From assembly GCA_025765595.1 (NCBI GenBank), contig JAIVFH010000116.1:36399-100398 (forward strand): a stretch of 64,000 bases of DNA, written 5' to 3'. Position numbers and translations under genes: made by a program. The notes under the pieces are model-generated. The model saw only the letters and a program-made list of their open reading frames with translations, did not search any database and was not told where the DNA came from. Every line of letters begins with the position of its first letter. The stretch's first letter is position 1. Of the stretch, positions 46,225 through 57,606 are shown piece after piece. Source of the DNA: Obelidium mucronatum (taxonomy: Eukaryota; Chytridiomycota; Chytridiomycetes; Chytridiales; Chytriomycetaceae).

Positions 46225-46821
46225 ATGCAACACGTGGGAGCTCAAACACAAGGGATACCAGTCACAATCCACCACCATATCCCACCAGTTGCATACAATC
46301 AAACTCCTCCAGTGTTGGCGTCATCCGCTGTCCTGATTAGTGTTCCGCGGATCGTGATTGAGTCGCCGCCGTTGACTTTGGCGGAACAAGCCTTGACATA
46401 TTCACCACTGGAACAACGTGGATTCTTCAGCGCGCCTCCTAGCCCAAGTTCAAGACCCGCTTCACCAATGATTCCTATTTCCCAGTCACGGCCATCTTCC
46501 CCAATGATCCCGCTCTCAATGAATGATGATGATCAGCAACAACAACCGCTTCCTTCTCTCGCTTCTGTAGTGCCCCCTACATTACGGCCTCATTAAGAGA
46601 GCCAAAGCCGGATAAAACAATGGCTTGCACAACAGAATTACAATGTCTCACAACCCCCACAGTTTCAGCAACTCCAAACTCAACTGTCGCCCCATTCTCT
46701 GCAGCCCCTTATTAGATCGCCCTATGAAAGTTCATCATCTGGGACAACGCCGAACAACCAATATCTCCAACCTGCACAACTTTCTTATAAACGGAGTAGC
46801 TCAGTTTCCTTGGAACCGCAC
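46225..46821 (+). CDS. Pro/Ser/Gln-rich hypothetical protein
   Basis: Opens with MQHVGAQTQGIPVTIHHHIP and carries SPMIPISQSRP-type Ser-Pro repeats and QQQQPL, with a first stop at 46596. A one-base-shifted frame continues the same composition (QQNYNVSQPPQFQQLQTQLS ... YKRSSSVSLEPH). It is low complexity with no domain. It ends just before the third TIR/oxygenase locus and its upstream exons are uncertain. Confidence 0.35.
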
Positions 46822-46825
46822 TGAA

Positions 46826-49128
46826 ATGAGGCCACCCACATCGATAGTAAGTGAATAATCCTGAATATTGATTGGGTTTCCGTCGAGATTCCCGTTGAAA
46901 CTTGTCTTTCAAAAGGACACATTGTTGGTGAATACGCTGAATACTACGCCGAATCGAAACGTTGAAATGCTGACTTTTCCTTTAAGTGACTCGACCGATG
47001 TGGAGTCACTTGTTGCTGCGTGTAGTCCAGCTTCGTTTGGTTTCAACGCGGAAACAGTGTTGGACAACAATTACCGGAAGGCCCTGAAACTTGATGCCTC
47101 TTGTTTGGTCACAAACTTTGATGTATATAATTCTGGTATCGTGGAAACGATCCAAAAGTCTCTCTTGCTGGATGATGCTTGCAATGCCCGCGCTGTATTG
47201 CATAAGCTAAATGTTTACGGACCAGAGGGATTCTTCAAAGCGCACGTGGATACTCCTTTATCCAAGGATATGTTTGGTTCTCTTGTAGTCTGTCTCCCTG
47301 TCGCTTTTGAAGGAGGCGTTTTGTCCATTTCTAATCCGTGTTTGAAGGAGCCAACAATTCATTACCTCGAGACTGCCTGTTTCTGAATCAATTGCGAGTG
47401 GGCCTTGCGAACCCGTCTTTTTGTAGAGAAGGTAGTGTTTTAGTCTTTCATTGCCAACACGCCTACCAAGTGCCAGAACAGCCGCGATATGCTGAAGATC
47501 CTATTCTGCCAATGTTGAAGGGAGCCGATATGAAAGTGTTTCAAGCCGCTATTTCTTCTGGATTATCCGTGTTTGTGAAGCCTCTGTTTTCTGAACGAGC
47601 GACATCCAGTGATGACTTTTTTGTTGGAGACTACTTTTGTCACTACAGTGATGATAATACGGAGTATGATACTGGATTGAAGTTTTTGAAGGAAATTCTC
47701 CCAAATGCTCCAGAAATTGATGCAAATGCAGTTGAATGGTTCGGAAATCCTTTGAAAATGGATCGCCATGAATATCTACACTACGGAAACGAAGCGTCTG
47801 TGGGTTACGTGTACTCTTCAGCAGCAATAATTGTTGCTGTTCCTTCGTGGAAGGACCGGCGACAATCTGCACGGATGATGAGTCCTCCGCCCAACTATGA
47901 CTCTTACATATCTCATGCAGAAGAGTTTGAAGGCCGTTGGGCGCGTTCACTTCAACATTTTTTGAAAAAGGAATCAGTGATCGCCTTTGTCTACCAGAAT
48001 GGCCAGGATGGCAAGCACCGCAATAATCGCGATGCTGAAGCGTTGATTGAAAGTTCGGATACTCAACCCATTCCAAAGGCGTGTTTTTCAAGAGAAAGAA
48101 GCGTTCTTGAGAAAACGGCCTTGTCCAAGGCTACAAAAGCGATTGTTGTTGTGATTTCCCCTGCGTTTGGTGGCTGGACTCCGCGACCATCTGTTGGAGG
48201 AGTGGAAAGAGATTCTCAAAATATGCCAAACGGATTCTTCACGAAAATTAGTCTTGTTGAAAGTTTCGGAGTCATTTGAGTTTGAAGCTGAGGGTGAAAT
48301 CGCGGAGGTTCTGGATGCTCTTACTAGGGCCAGTCAGGCTGCCTGCATATCTGCAAAACTGAAGGGAAAATATCAAATCAGCGACTCTGTTGAAAGCTAT
48401 ATAGTCCCAGAGATCATGTGGGCGCATTTTGGTGTGTATGATGTTGGGGTCTCGACTGATTTTCTACTTATCTGACACTGCTCACAATAGGGGAGATGGA
48501 AGCTCTTATTGATCTCGCCACTGAGCATTTTTATTCATTGTCGGCCAAAAATAAGACGAGGTATACAGTCGTAAAGACTAAGCAAGATCTTCTTGAATGG
48601 CTATCAAATCACATTATTCCCTATTTGGAAGCCAAAATCGCTATTGCTGTCACCAACGCAGATGCGGAAACCTTGCGACAAGAGACCGCGTGGCTCAACA
48701 ATCAATACGTTCAAAGTGCCTACCAGTATCAATATCTCCTATACAACAAACCAGATCAGGTTCAAACCTTCCTGAAGTATAGCAAGATTGCTGCCGATGG
48801 CATTCACAACAATACGAGCTCCAGTCAGTATTACTATGCCGAAGCGATGGAAGATGTGGACCCTGCGGTTGCGCTCATCTACTACGAAAAGGCCAACAAG
48901 ACAGATAATCGTCTGGCTGCATTCAGACTTGGAAAGCTTTGGGAATCAGGTAGTGCAGTTGTTGGGGGTCAAGTGTCTTTGGAAAAGGCGGTTGAGTTTT
49001 ATCAACTTGCTAGAAAGCGTGGACATGAGGAGGGAGAATCCCATGCGCTGAAATGTTTGAAGGCCATCGACGATATACAACAGAGAGGAAATACAGAGCA
49101 AAGAGATGAAGACATAGTTATGAAGTGA
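46826..49128 (+). CDS. Oxygenase (truncated) - TIR-like - Sel1 repeat protein
   Basis: Paralogue of the 7.8-10.4 kb half. A possible start MRPPTSI is joined by a GTAAGT...AAAAG intron (46853-46914) to DTLLVNTLNTTPNRNVEMLT. The oxygenase has CSPASFGFNAETVLDNNYRK and the HxD motif in FFKAHVDTPLS. It then jumps to SLPRDCLFLNQL, lacking about 80 residues that in the paralogue carry the distal iron His and Arg. Connector (MLKGADMKVFQAAISSGLSV; MDRHEYLHYGNEASVGYVYS), TIR-like domain (YDSYISHAEEFEGRWARSLQ; AIVVVISPAF then VAGLRDHLLEEWKEILKICQ with a short deletion and frame change at about 48165), an intron at 48431-48490, and Sel1 repeats (YSKIAADGIHNNTSSSQYYY; FRLGKLWESGSAVVGGQVSL). The oxygenase is probably inactive. 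Confidence 0.65.
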
Positions 49129-49311
49129 TTGTCATAAAGCTTAAATCGTTGCCTAGAGATTAAATTGCGACCCAGAGAGTCCGCGCCGCGTCAAGGTGAA
49201 AAACCGTGGATGCGGTAGAGAGTTGGACAAGGTTCAAACCAGCAAGGATGAAACACTTTTTTTTTGATTTCTTGTCTTCGCCTGATTCAATTTCCACAAA
49301 AAACCGACCCA
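49129..49311. other. Intergenic spacer
   Basis: 183 bp between two plus-strand genes. Contains the promoter of the four-helix protein; a T-run lies at about 49258-49265. Confidence 0.4.
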
Positions 49312-50391
49312 ATGGCCTCCCGCGATCTCTCCCAGACAAGACAACCTCGAAGCGCATCTCAAACCCGCAGACCTTCGCCGAGCCAGTCGCAGGGAAACAG
49401 GCCGTTGCAAACACAGCCAGGCCAAGTGCAGTTTGACCTCCAGGTGCCCATGATTGAATACACCCGGTCCTCGCAAGACTCGCAATCATCGTCCGTTGAA
49501 TTCATGGAACGGTCGTCTCGCACTCGATTGGTGCCAGGCGGCGCTGCTGCTACTACGGCTGCCGCTGGTGGCACTGGTGGTGCTGAGCAATACCCAGAGT
49601 TTAATCGCCGCTATTTACATGACCTCAAGACACCAAATGCAGGGAAACCCCGACCTCGATTTGTGAATACCCTTATCCGATTGTACACGAAATACTATCG
49701 GGTCCTTGTCATTTGTCACTTCCTGTTCATCTTGTTCAACTGTGCCATTCTGATTCCATTGACATATGTCATTCATGAAACGGAACTCTCTTCAGACCTC
49801 TTGATTGCGTATAGAAGTGTCCTGTTTACTCGATACTTGACGATTGTTGCAACAGTTTTCTATCTGTGGACCCTATTTGTCCTTGCATTCGACAAGCTGG
49901 GTGCGTTGAATGCGAAACTGTGGAGAGCAGTGCTGGGTTTGAAACGCAGGGGTTTATTCTGGGGCAGCTTTGTTTTTGTGAATATGCAGCAGTCGATTCT
50001 TTGGGTTGTTGTCTCGGTTTTATTTTGGGATGTGAATTGGATTTGCACTTCGAAAGGAGAAGGGGCGGAGCTTATCCCTTTTGGTGTAAGTATAGATATC
50101 ATATATCTCAAGAAGGGTTTTACCTCCTTTTTCGTGGGGCTAAAATTTCATCACATGTTCATTCTTTTACAGGAAAACTGCAATGAGTTATCAAGTGTCT
50201 GGTGGTACGCCATTTTCAATGCGCTTGCTATATACGTCAATTTGATTCTGATTGTGATGGAGGAGTTAAAGTATTTGACGGATGCGAGAGAGGAAGTTAT
50301 CGATTATTACACAAAGAGTGAGGCGCGGTCATTAAACAGTCAAGGAGGTCGAGCTGGAATGACGTCCGCGAATATTCGCGCTGGGTACTGA
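49312..50391 (+). CDS. Four-helix membrane protein, uncharacterised
   Basis: Starts MASRDLSQTRQPRSASQTRR with a Ser/Gln/Arg-rich cytosolic N-terminus of about 130 residues. Four membrane helices follow: VLVICHFLFILFNCAILIPL, RYLTIVATVFYLWTLFVLAF, SFVFVNMQQSILWVVVSVLF and WYAIFNALAIYVNLILIVME, and the protein ends TSANIRAGY. An intron of about 80 nt (50090-50172, GTAAGT...ACAG) lies before ENCNELSSVW and happens to lack stops. No named family. The arrangement resembles other small fungal tetraspanning proteins of unknown role. Confidence 0.65.
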   Translation: MASRDLSQTRQPRSASQTRRPSPSQSQGNRPLQTQPGQVQFDLQVPMIEYTRSSQDSQSSSVEFMERSSRTRLVPGGAAATTAAAGGTGGAEQYPEFNRRYLHDLKTPNAGKPRPRFVNTLIRLYTKYYRVLVICHFLFILFNCAILIPLTYVIHETELSSDLLIAYRSVLFTRYLTIVATVFYLWTLFVLAFDKLGALNAKLWRAVLGLKRRGLFWGSFVFVNMQQSILWVVVSVLFWDVNWICTSKGEGAELIPFGVSIDIIYLKKGFTSFFVGLKFHHMFILLQENCNELSSVWWYAIFNALAIYVNLILIVMEELKYLTDAREEVIDYYTKSEARSLNSQGGRAGMTSANIRAGY

Positions 50392-50537
50392 TTCAATTGC
50401 CCGAATACGGGGGAAATAAATTAGAGTTGTTAATAAGTTTATTGAAATTCAAAATGGATATGAGAGTTCTTTCACAGTGTTTTTTTTTGTATAAAGATAG
50501 GAGTGTCACAAGTCTTGTTGACTGTGTTCTTCGTGAT

Positions 50538-52415
50538 TCATTCACCGACGGCGCCAGCTGCATCCATGGCAATCCGAAGTGCTTCTTCCATTCCCTCCAT
50601 ACCACTAAAGACGATTGGAGATTTCCCATTCGCACCTTCAACGACAAAAGGACTAATGGTTTCAGCAGAAGGCGCAACGGCATTTGGAGAATTCGAATCC
50701 AACGCCTTGCTGTCCTCATTGTTAACTTCGTCATCCTTTTCCCACACCATTAATCGTGCCGCTTCTAAACTACCCAAAGCTTCTTCAGCCGCCTTAACAA
50801 CCTCAACAGCACTACTCAAAACGATTCCTTCTTCATCCACTTTTTGGAAATTGACACCACTGCCACCACCAACAACATCTTGATCTTTCAAAAACCGAGA
50901 AACACTGCCCAAAACGCCCTTCATTCTTGCGCTTAAAGTATCCACCTTTTGAAGGGACAAGACGAGCTCTCGTCCTAAAAGGGCGTCTTTGCAGTTGCGA
51001 GCAACAGGGCCCCATGACTTTGCAATACCGCGTCCGAGGAAAACGATTTCTTTGGCACTGGTGAGGTAGGCTTGAGAATGGTGCGATTGCAAATGGTAGT
51101 GAGAACTGGATGTTGAAGAAGGAGACGATGAGGATGCGGAGAGAGGAGTGTAGGAGCGGCGTCTGGTTTGAATGAGAGCTGCGTGGTGAGTTTGGAGGTC
51201 TGCAAGGCGAGTTGTGAGGAGATGGTGGAGAAGAGTCAAGTTTGTCATGTCGATAGGTTTTCTTTGGCGGCGGGGGCGATGCTGGGATACGTGTCGAGAG
51301 AGAAGTTGACCACCTGATGGGGTAGAAATATGCTCTGTTGGGGAAGGCGGCCCAGATAAGTGGGTTGATGACGCGTCAAGTTGAAAGTCGTAACCAGTGG
51401 CAGTGGAGCGGGAATCATCAAACCCAAAATCGTATTGCTCTTGCTGCTCTTCATCTTCAAAAGCATCAGGATCTGCTGTGTTTGCAAAGTTTGAATCGTC
51501 TGAAGGATCTCTTTCGTTCTCATATGCGTCAAGAATGTCGATTTCGTCTTGGGATTCCATTACGGTTGCAGGATCTCCTTTGTCATCGCTGCTCGGTGGT
51601 TCTACGTATTGAGTAATTGTAGCTTCGAGGATCTGATCATTCGTAGAACTTTCGTCCTTTTCATCAAAATCTGCGTTTCCATCATTTTGAGTGATTGTTG
51701 CTTCAGTGTCAAGGGAATCATCATGAACTGGGTCAAAGCCCTCCTCGGAGGCAGCAATTCTGGAAGAATCAAAGTTCGAAGATGGTGGGGTTATTTCAAT
51801 GGCGTCAGAGGAAGCTGGTTGCCCTTGAGTTGCTTGTGGTGGAGGGATATATTGACTTAAGAAGTCTCGACTCTTGGACTTGGCAGGTTTGTTGGACTGA
51901 CGGACTTCAGCAGCGGGGTTTTCACGAGCTGGATCTTCATTAAACTCTAATGTAGAAACAGAAGAAGTCTTTTGAAGGACTCGGTGTGGAACTGGCAGTG
52001 AGGTTCTCACGGTAGCTCTTCGAGGACTGCTATTAGGCGACCCAGCTAATGAAGTTGCAGGAGAAGGCAGAGCCACTCTTGAGATGGCAGTCATTGAGGA
52101 TCGCTTGTGGATGGACGGAATGCGAGACATTTGCGCAGGACTTGATGGAGGAGATGGAGGATGCTTGGTAGCACCAGCAGCGGCAGCACTGGAGCTACCC
52201 GAGCCAGCAACCGACACAGAAGAGCTACGCTTTAGCGACGATGCTTTGATTCGAGCCAGTGGCTCGTTCGAAGCAAGCGACATGGAGAGTCTTGCCGTAG
52301 GCTTTTCCGAGTCTTTCTGTGCGTGAATTGGGCAGAATGGCTCAAAGGCAGTGAATGCGAAGCCAGGCTTGTTTGATTTTCGCTCATCCTGAAGGCAGAG
52401 GGATCGATTCGCCAT
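50538..52415 (-). CDS. Ser/Pro-rich hypothetical protein, 625 residues
   Basis: Intact single-exon frame from MANRSLCLQDERKSNKPGFA to MDAAGAVGE. The N-terminal 380 residues are disordered, with Ser/Pro clusters (HPPSPPSSPAQMSRIPSIHK), acidic regions and two TEATITQ-type repeats. A C-terminal helical region of about 200 residues starts NLTLLHHLLTTRLADLQTHH and includes YLTSAKEIVFLGRGIAKSWG, LLGRELVLSLQKVDTLSARM and SAVEVVKAAEEALGSLEAAR. No family is recognised; the helical domain could be a scaffold. The Ser/Pro sites suggest phosphoregulation (inference). Confidence 0.7.
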   Translation of the reverse strand: MANRSLCLQDERKSNKPGFAFTAFEPFCPIHAQKDSEKPTARLSMSLASNEPLARIKASSLKRSSSVSVAGSGSSSAAAAGATKHPPSPPSSPAQMSRIPSIHKRSSMTAISRVALPSPATSLAGSPNSSPRRATVRTSLPVPHRVLQKTSSVSTLEFNEDPARENPAAEVRQSNKPAKSKSRDFLSQYIPPPQATQGQPASSDAIEITPPSSNFDSSRIAASEEGFDPVHDDSLDTEATITQNDGNADFDEKDESSTNDQILEATITQYVEPPSSDDKGDPATVMESQDEIDILDAYENERDPSDDSNFANTADPDAFEDEEQQEQYDFGFDDSRSTATGYDFQLDASSTHLSGPPSPTEHISTPSGGQLLSRHVSQHRPRRQRKPIDMTNLTLLHHLLTTRLADLQTHHAALIQTRRRSYTPLSASSSSPSSTSSSHYHLQSHHSQAYLTSAKEIVFLGRGIAKSWGPVARNCKDALLGRELVLSLQKVDTLSARMKGVLGSVSRFLKDQDVVGGGSGVNFQKVDEEGIVLSSAVEVVKAAEEALGSLEAARLMVWEKDDEVNNEDSKALDSNSPNAVAPSAETISPFVVEGANGKSPIVFSGMEGMEEALRIAMDAAGAVGE

Positions 52416-52674
52416 TTAAAGGGTACTGTATGCATGCACTAAACTATGAACTTACCACTAGCCCGTACGATTGCCATTCTTTAGGATGCAGTGGACGTGC
52501 ACCCGCACTGCTGCCAGCTCCAGAGTTCCCCGATCTGGCGTTGAGACCCCATCGCTCCTGGCAGGCAGGGCAGTTGGTCCTCGGATGGTGCTGGGGGGGC
52601 ATTGAGTATTTTCTATTTACTTTCGCAAATTAAAACCTTTATTGACCACCAGCGACTAAACCAAGCACGGCACA
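52416..52674. promoter_or_regulatory. Divergent intergenic region
   Basis: 259 bp between divergent starts of the Ser/Pro-rich gene and the HGSNAT-like gene, expected to hold both promoters. No clear motif. Confidence 0.35.
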
Positions 52675-54476
52675 ATGTCACTCAGCGACAGCGACAGTTT
52701 CCAGAGCGCCGTCGAAGTCCTCGAAGTCGAAGAAGACGAAGCGTCGTCGGCGGACGCGGCGTCGTTCGAAACGGCGAAAACATCGCGGCGGCCGAAGAGC
52801 GTTTCGTTCACGGCTGAGGCGCCGGCGTTCTTCCGCGGGCGCAAAACAGTGGCGGTGGCGCCTGGCGCGCGCGGGGAAAGCGAGGAGGACGGCGTGGAGA
52901 GCCAGGACGAGAGCCGGGAACAAACAGCCGCCAACATCGACAGTCTGCTCAGCAACGCCATCGCTGACTCGGACGATTCGCTCGACGGCGGCGCTGTCGC
53001 CAGGAATACCCTCGCTAACACGCGCGCAAACTCGAGTCCGTCGCGCCCTGTCTCGCGGCTGCAGCAGCGCTCGCACTCGCAAGTGCGCCCCCCGCTGGCG
53101 CCGGCCGCGCCGCGCCTCAAGTCGCTCGACATCTTCCGCGGCGCTACTATCCTGGGCATGATTGTGGCAAACTACCAGATTGAGTCTGTTGCCTGGCCCA
53201 TTCTGCTACACCCACCTTGGATTGGCCTCTCGCTTGCAGATCTTGTCTTTCCTTCGTTCTTGTTCATTATGGGAGTGGTGAATATCCTTTATGATATCCG
53301 TCCGTGTTTCATGGTATTCTAACCTCCTATTAGGCCATTCCAATATCAATGAAGAGTGGGAAAAAGTCCTATCAATCCATTCTGAAACGATCTCTCAAGC
53401 TGATTGCTATTGGTCTACTATTGAATATTCCATTCTCCACAATAGCTACATTCCGATTTGCAGGAGTTCTCCAACGGATCGGGATTGTCTTTTGGATTGT
53501 GGCTTCAGCATACAAGGCCATTCCTTCGCCGAACCTCTTCAACTTTGTGTTTCCCTCGTTTCTACTTGGTGTTTGGGGCCTCCTAACGCGCGTGCTGGTC
53601 GTTCCGATCGCAAATTCTTCTCCATTCCCAGACTTACCGCCATGCCCTGCATTCCACGATCCTGCATTTTCGTATTACGAACCTCCCCATTGTACTGCCG
53701 AATCTTATCTTGATGTCAGTCTCTTTGGCCGAAATCACACTTACCAGAATCTGCCATTTGATAATGAGGGTACGCTTTCAACATTGACATCATGCATCAC
53801 AGCGATTGCTGGTGTTGTGGTTGGGACCAGTCTTCAAAGAGCCGTCCAAAACGATTATTCCGATGGGTCCTGGAGGATGCGCTTGTGTTTTCGACTGGGA
53901 ATGCAATCATTCGGGTGTTTGGCTGTATCTGGATTCTTTGTGATTTGCCTTGGTGTTCCGTTGAGTAATTTTATTCTTGCATTTTGTGTTTACACGACAT
54001 TCTCATGTTTTTATTTTATTTTAACAAGAATATGTAAGAACTTGTGGACTCCGAGTTTTGTTGGAGTGTGTCTATTTTTCTCGATCGGCGTGTTTGGTTG
54101 GATGTTTTGGGTTGTTGATGGAGGGAGTGGTACAAGGCGTAGTGTGGTTGTAACAGATGCAGAACAATCATCGCTATTGGGAGGAACAAGTAGTGAGAAT
54201 GTCTTGGCTCCTCATTCCTCAAATGCAAAAGTGCCATTAGGTTTTGAGACGCTGGCCAGCTGCGGGCGAAATCCACTGGCGTTGTACATATTCAGTGAAG
54301 TCCTGGTGTTTGCTTTGTCTGCGATGGAATGGTGCATACCACTTTTTGAATTTTTATTTGGGTGGATTCAGTGGGGTGGTCTTGGATCGCTACTTTGGAG
54401 TCTTCTATGGGCGCTTGTTGTGATTGCCCCCTTTGGTGTATATTTAGATTCTATCAAGTGGTATTGGAGAATGTGA
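52675..54476 (+). CDS. Heparan-alpha-glucosaminide N-acetyltransferase-like membrane protein
   Basis: Starts MSLSDSDSFQSAVEVLEVEE with a GC-rich acidic, Ser-rich N-terminus of about 140 residues. Then the HGSNAT/DUF5009-type membrane domain: RLKSLDIFRGATILGMIVAN, PPWIGLSLADLVFPSFLFIM, spliced (intron 53279-53334) to AIPISMKSGKKSYQSILKRS, FAGVLQRIGIVFWIVASAY, a lumenal loop with NHT, SFGCLAVSGFFVICLGVPLS, SFVGVCLFFSIGVFGWMFWV, NPLALYIFSEVLVFALSAME, ending DSIKWYWRM. In animals HGSNAT moves acetyl groups across the lysosomal membrane onto glucosamine ends; the fungal substrate is unknown. No frame break is needed. Distantly related to the DUF1624 gene at 23196-24622. Confidence 0.8.
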
Positions 54477-54564
54477 AAAACTATTATTATGTTACCCAAT
54501 CTCCGTGTCGAAAGCTGAAAACAGGAACATTTTGGAGAATTGTCACATCATTTTGCGTGATCTC

Positions 54565-57500
54565 ATGGCCAGCAACTTTTCAACAACGCCCTCCATTACA
54601 ATCGCATTTGTGGGCCCATACAGCTGGTATAAATGCTTAGGTCCTTTGAATTTCGGTTGATCGCTTCGCCTGCAGGTATCCTGGGCTTTCGTTCGATGGA
54701 TCACTCGTTTCAGGAGGCTGGGATCAACTGGATATAACCCAATACAAGGACTTTTACAGCTCTAACTTTGCGAATTACTTCTTTTGGTACGATTTCGGTG
54801 CTTCTGTAAGTTCTTTGTCAAAAAGATTCTGCTTTAACGTACTTTGGAACTGAAGCTTGCAGTCTCTGACTTGAACAACAACTGGAACAACATTCTACCT
54901 GGCGTAACAATTAATATCAAGAGATTTAATAACTATGATCCGCATCAAGTCTCTGAAGAAATGTCACACAATTCTGCAGATAGCGGTGGATTCGCAACAA
55001 AGACGGTCCAGGCTATTTACGAAGATCATCCAGGTTACTCTTCAGCTAAAATCTTAAAAAAATCTCACTAAGCATGTTTATTTTACTTTATTCAATGGTT
55101 TTAGATGTAATTGCTATTTTTGGCGATTATCTTGTAAACACAGCCATGTATACCGCAGCTGTTTCTACCCACTACAAAATCCCATATATAAACCCAGCAG
55201 CTTGGTCTTATCCTCTCTTAGATCGTAACAAGTATGGCTATGCAATTCAAATGGATACAAGTACAGTGACTTCAAATTGCTCTTTTGTACTGTTTTTCTC
55301 TTCTAATTAATTCTGCCATTGAAGTGTATGGAATGGGCCAAGGTCTTTTCTTGCTGCTCAAAGAATGGAATGTGAAACGAGTTGCAATCATGTATCCCGC
55401 TCACGTGAATTCTTGGGCATCTGTGACACAGGAAATAATCAGAGTGTTTCAGACAGAAGGAATATCTATATTGGCTGTGATTGATATGGATATTGGAGAA
55501 ACCAAGAGCGGTATTGAATACATTGCTCAGTCCTTGAAAAGAGTTGATGCAAGGTAGATTCTCTTTATCTACTCTTTCATTATTTAACAGACAAAACCAT
55601 CAAAAAAAGATACATCATTGCCATGAGTGATTTTGCTCAAGTTGGTCATGTTTATTACAGCCTTGCAATGTTGAATGCATCTGTTGGAAATGACTATGTT
55701 TGGCTTGGTATGAATGTTCCTGTTCTCAACTCCAATGCCACTGTGGATAATGATCCAGAGTATTACAAGATGGGAAGGGGCTTTGTTGCAATTAATGGAT
55801 ACAATAATCCAAATGACTTTATGGCAGATCATAATGCAAGAGTTCTGGAAATGGCAAACAACATCACAGTGCCGTTGGGGTATTGTTGGATTTCCTAAAG
55901 TTGATGTTTGATTTAATCAAGTTTTGTGAATAGTGTGGTTGTCGATGATGCTGGTGCCTGGTATGATAATCTGTACCCTTCATACGACTGCATACTGTTG
56001 CTTGCATATGCTTTCAATAATGTGAGGGATGCCAATTTCATGTTGGATTTGTGTTTGATATCATTTTTAGCTTATTCAGGGCATTGATAATGGATTACAT
56101 CTCTTGCAAACAAGAAAACTCAGCACTTTAATGAATTCTACACTCTTCATGAATACTGGTTATCGTGGTTCTGATGGAGATCCTCTTTTGATTTCTGAGC
56201 AAGGAGATTTACGCTCAACTTATAACTTCTATTCATTGATTGGAAACAGTACAGCAACTGATGCAATTAACTTTGGAGGGACTGATATGTCACTTACCAA
56301 ATTTAGCTATCTGGAAACTCCGCCTTTGTTTTTTGATGGTTGGTTTGTGAATATTGCAAAATGTCTTCACTAAAAGCACATAGGTACATCTACTCCACCT
56401 CATGATGGATCCAAGACACTTACCGAGCTTCTAAACTCTGTTTCAAGTCCATTTGGAGAAATTTTAATTGCATTGATTGTCATTGGCTGGCTTTCCTGTA
56501 CTGCTCTTGGAATCATATCTCTGCTCTATAGAAATGTTAAAATCATAAAAAAGGGATCAACTGTATTCACATTAATCCAGCTTCTTGGGTCTATTCTAAT
56601 TTTTGTTGGTGAATTGTCATATCTGGGAAGAGTTACAGTGTCTGCATGTACTCTTAGAGTTTGGATGTTCATCCTGGGCTTGACTCTATCAACAAGCTCT
56701 TTTGTCCTTAAGAATATGAGAGTCTACCTCATTTTTAATGCCAAAAAGAATCTTCCAAAGTATATAGTCAAGGATGGCATTTATCTAACCGCTGTTATAT
56801 GTCTTGCATCACTTGCTACGGCTGTTTTGGCAGCCTGGACCATGATCTCAATTCCAACTGTCACTTTGATCCAAGTGTCAAGTGACAAGTTTACATATGC
56901 ATGTGCCATGAAAAACAAAAACAGTTGGCCAGAACATCTATTATGGGTGTTTATGTCCATATTAGTATCAGCACAAGGATTACTAGGGTTTTCAACCTTG
57001 AATGTGGGAGCCGCCTACAACCAATCAAGTAGCCTATATACTCTTGCGTTTCTGATTGCCCTGTGTGGATTGCTGTTATTTGGGCCAAATCAAGATGCCC
57101 TCTTTCACAGCACATTGTCTCAGACTCAAGCCATTTGTGTCTGGGTTTTAGCAATCATACAAGTGACTGTTGAATTTGCTCCCAAGTTTATTAATTTGTG
57201 GAATGAAAGAAAAGTTCATCTGAACACTGGTTCAAACCTGCAGTCTCCCAGTCAAACTCTGTCAAGATCAACTGCCCCACAAAAAATTTATGTTCAACCA
57301 ATTGCCAAACTAGAGAGATTCACAGGAACTTTTACTGTTAAAAACAAGAAATCCATCTTCTGGAATAAGTGGATCAAAGCAACTCTTGTCCTATACCAAC
57401 TTCATCAGAGCATTCATTTGACTTTCCTGCCACTTTCAAAAGAAAATGTGTTTGCTATAAAACTTGAGAGCAACCTGTTTCATTGTTCCCTGGGGGAATT

Positions 57501-57606
57501 GGAAAATGAAGTTGTATTGGTCTGTCAAAATTCAAGACAATCTGTAAAAATAGTGTTTGACAAAGTGGAAGGTCCAAAGTTATTCATTGGCTTATGTACT
57601 GAATAA
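54565..57606 (+). CDS. Class C G-protein-coupled receptor, GABA-B/metabotropic glutamate-like
   Basis: An extracellular periplasmic-binding-like ligand domain followed by a 7TM_3 region. Ligand domain: PSITIAFVGPYSWYKCLG, YPGLSFDGSLVSGGWDQLDI, LNNNWNNILPGVTINIKRFN, VIAIFGDYLVNTAMYTAAVS, YKIPYINPAAWSYPLLDR, LLKEWNVKRVAIMYPAHVNS, YNNPNDFMADHNARVLEMAN, YDCILLLAYAFNNLIQGIDN. 7TM region: EILIALIVIGWLSCTALGII, LIQLLGSILIFVGELSYLGR, CTLRVWMFILGLTLSTSSFV, LTAVICLASLATAVLAAWTM, LLWVFMSILVSAQGLLGFST, LYTLAFLIALCGLLLFGPNQ, ICVWVLAIIQVTVEFAPKFI, then a cytosolic tail ending FIGLCTE. Several introns, for example 55031-55105, 55265-55318, 55555-55610, 55885-55935, 56022-56075 and 56339-56383. The start and signal peptide are not resolved. 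The gene is more A/T-rich than its neighbours. Confidence 0.8.
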
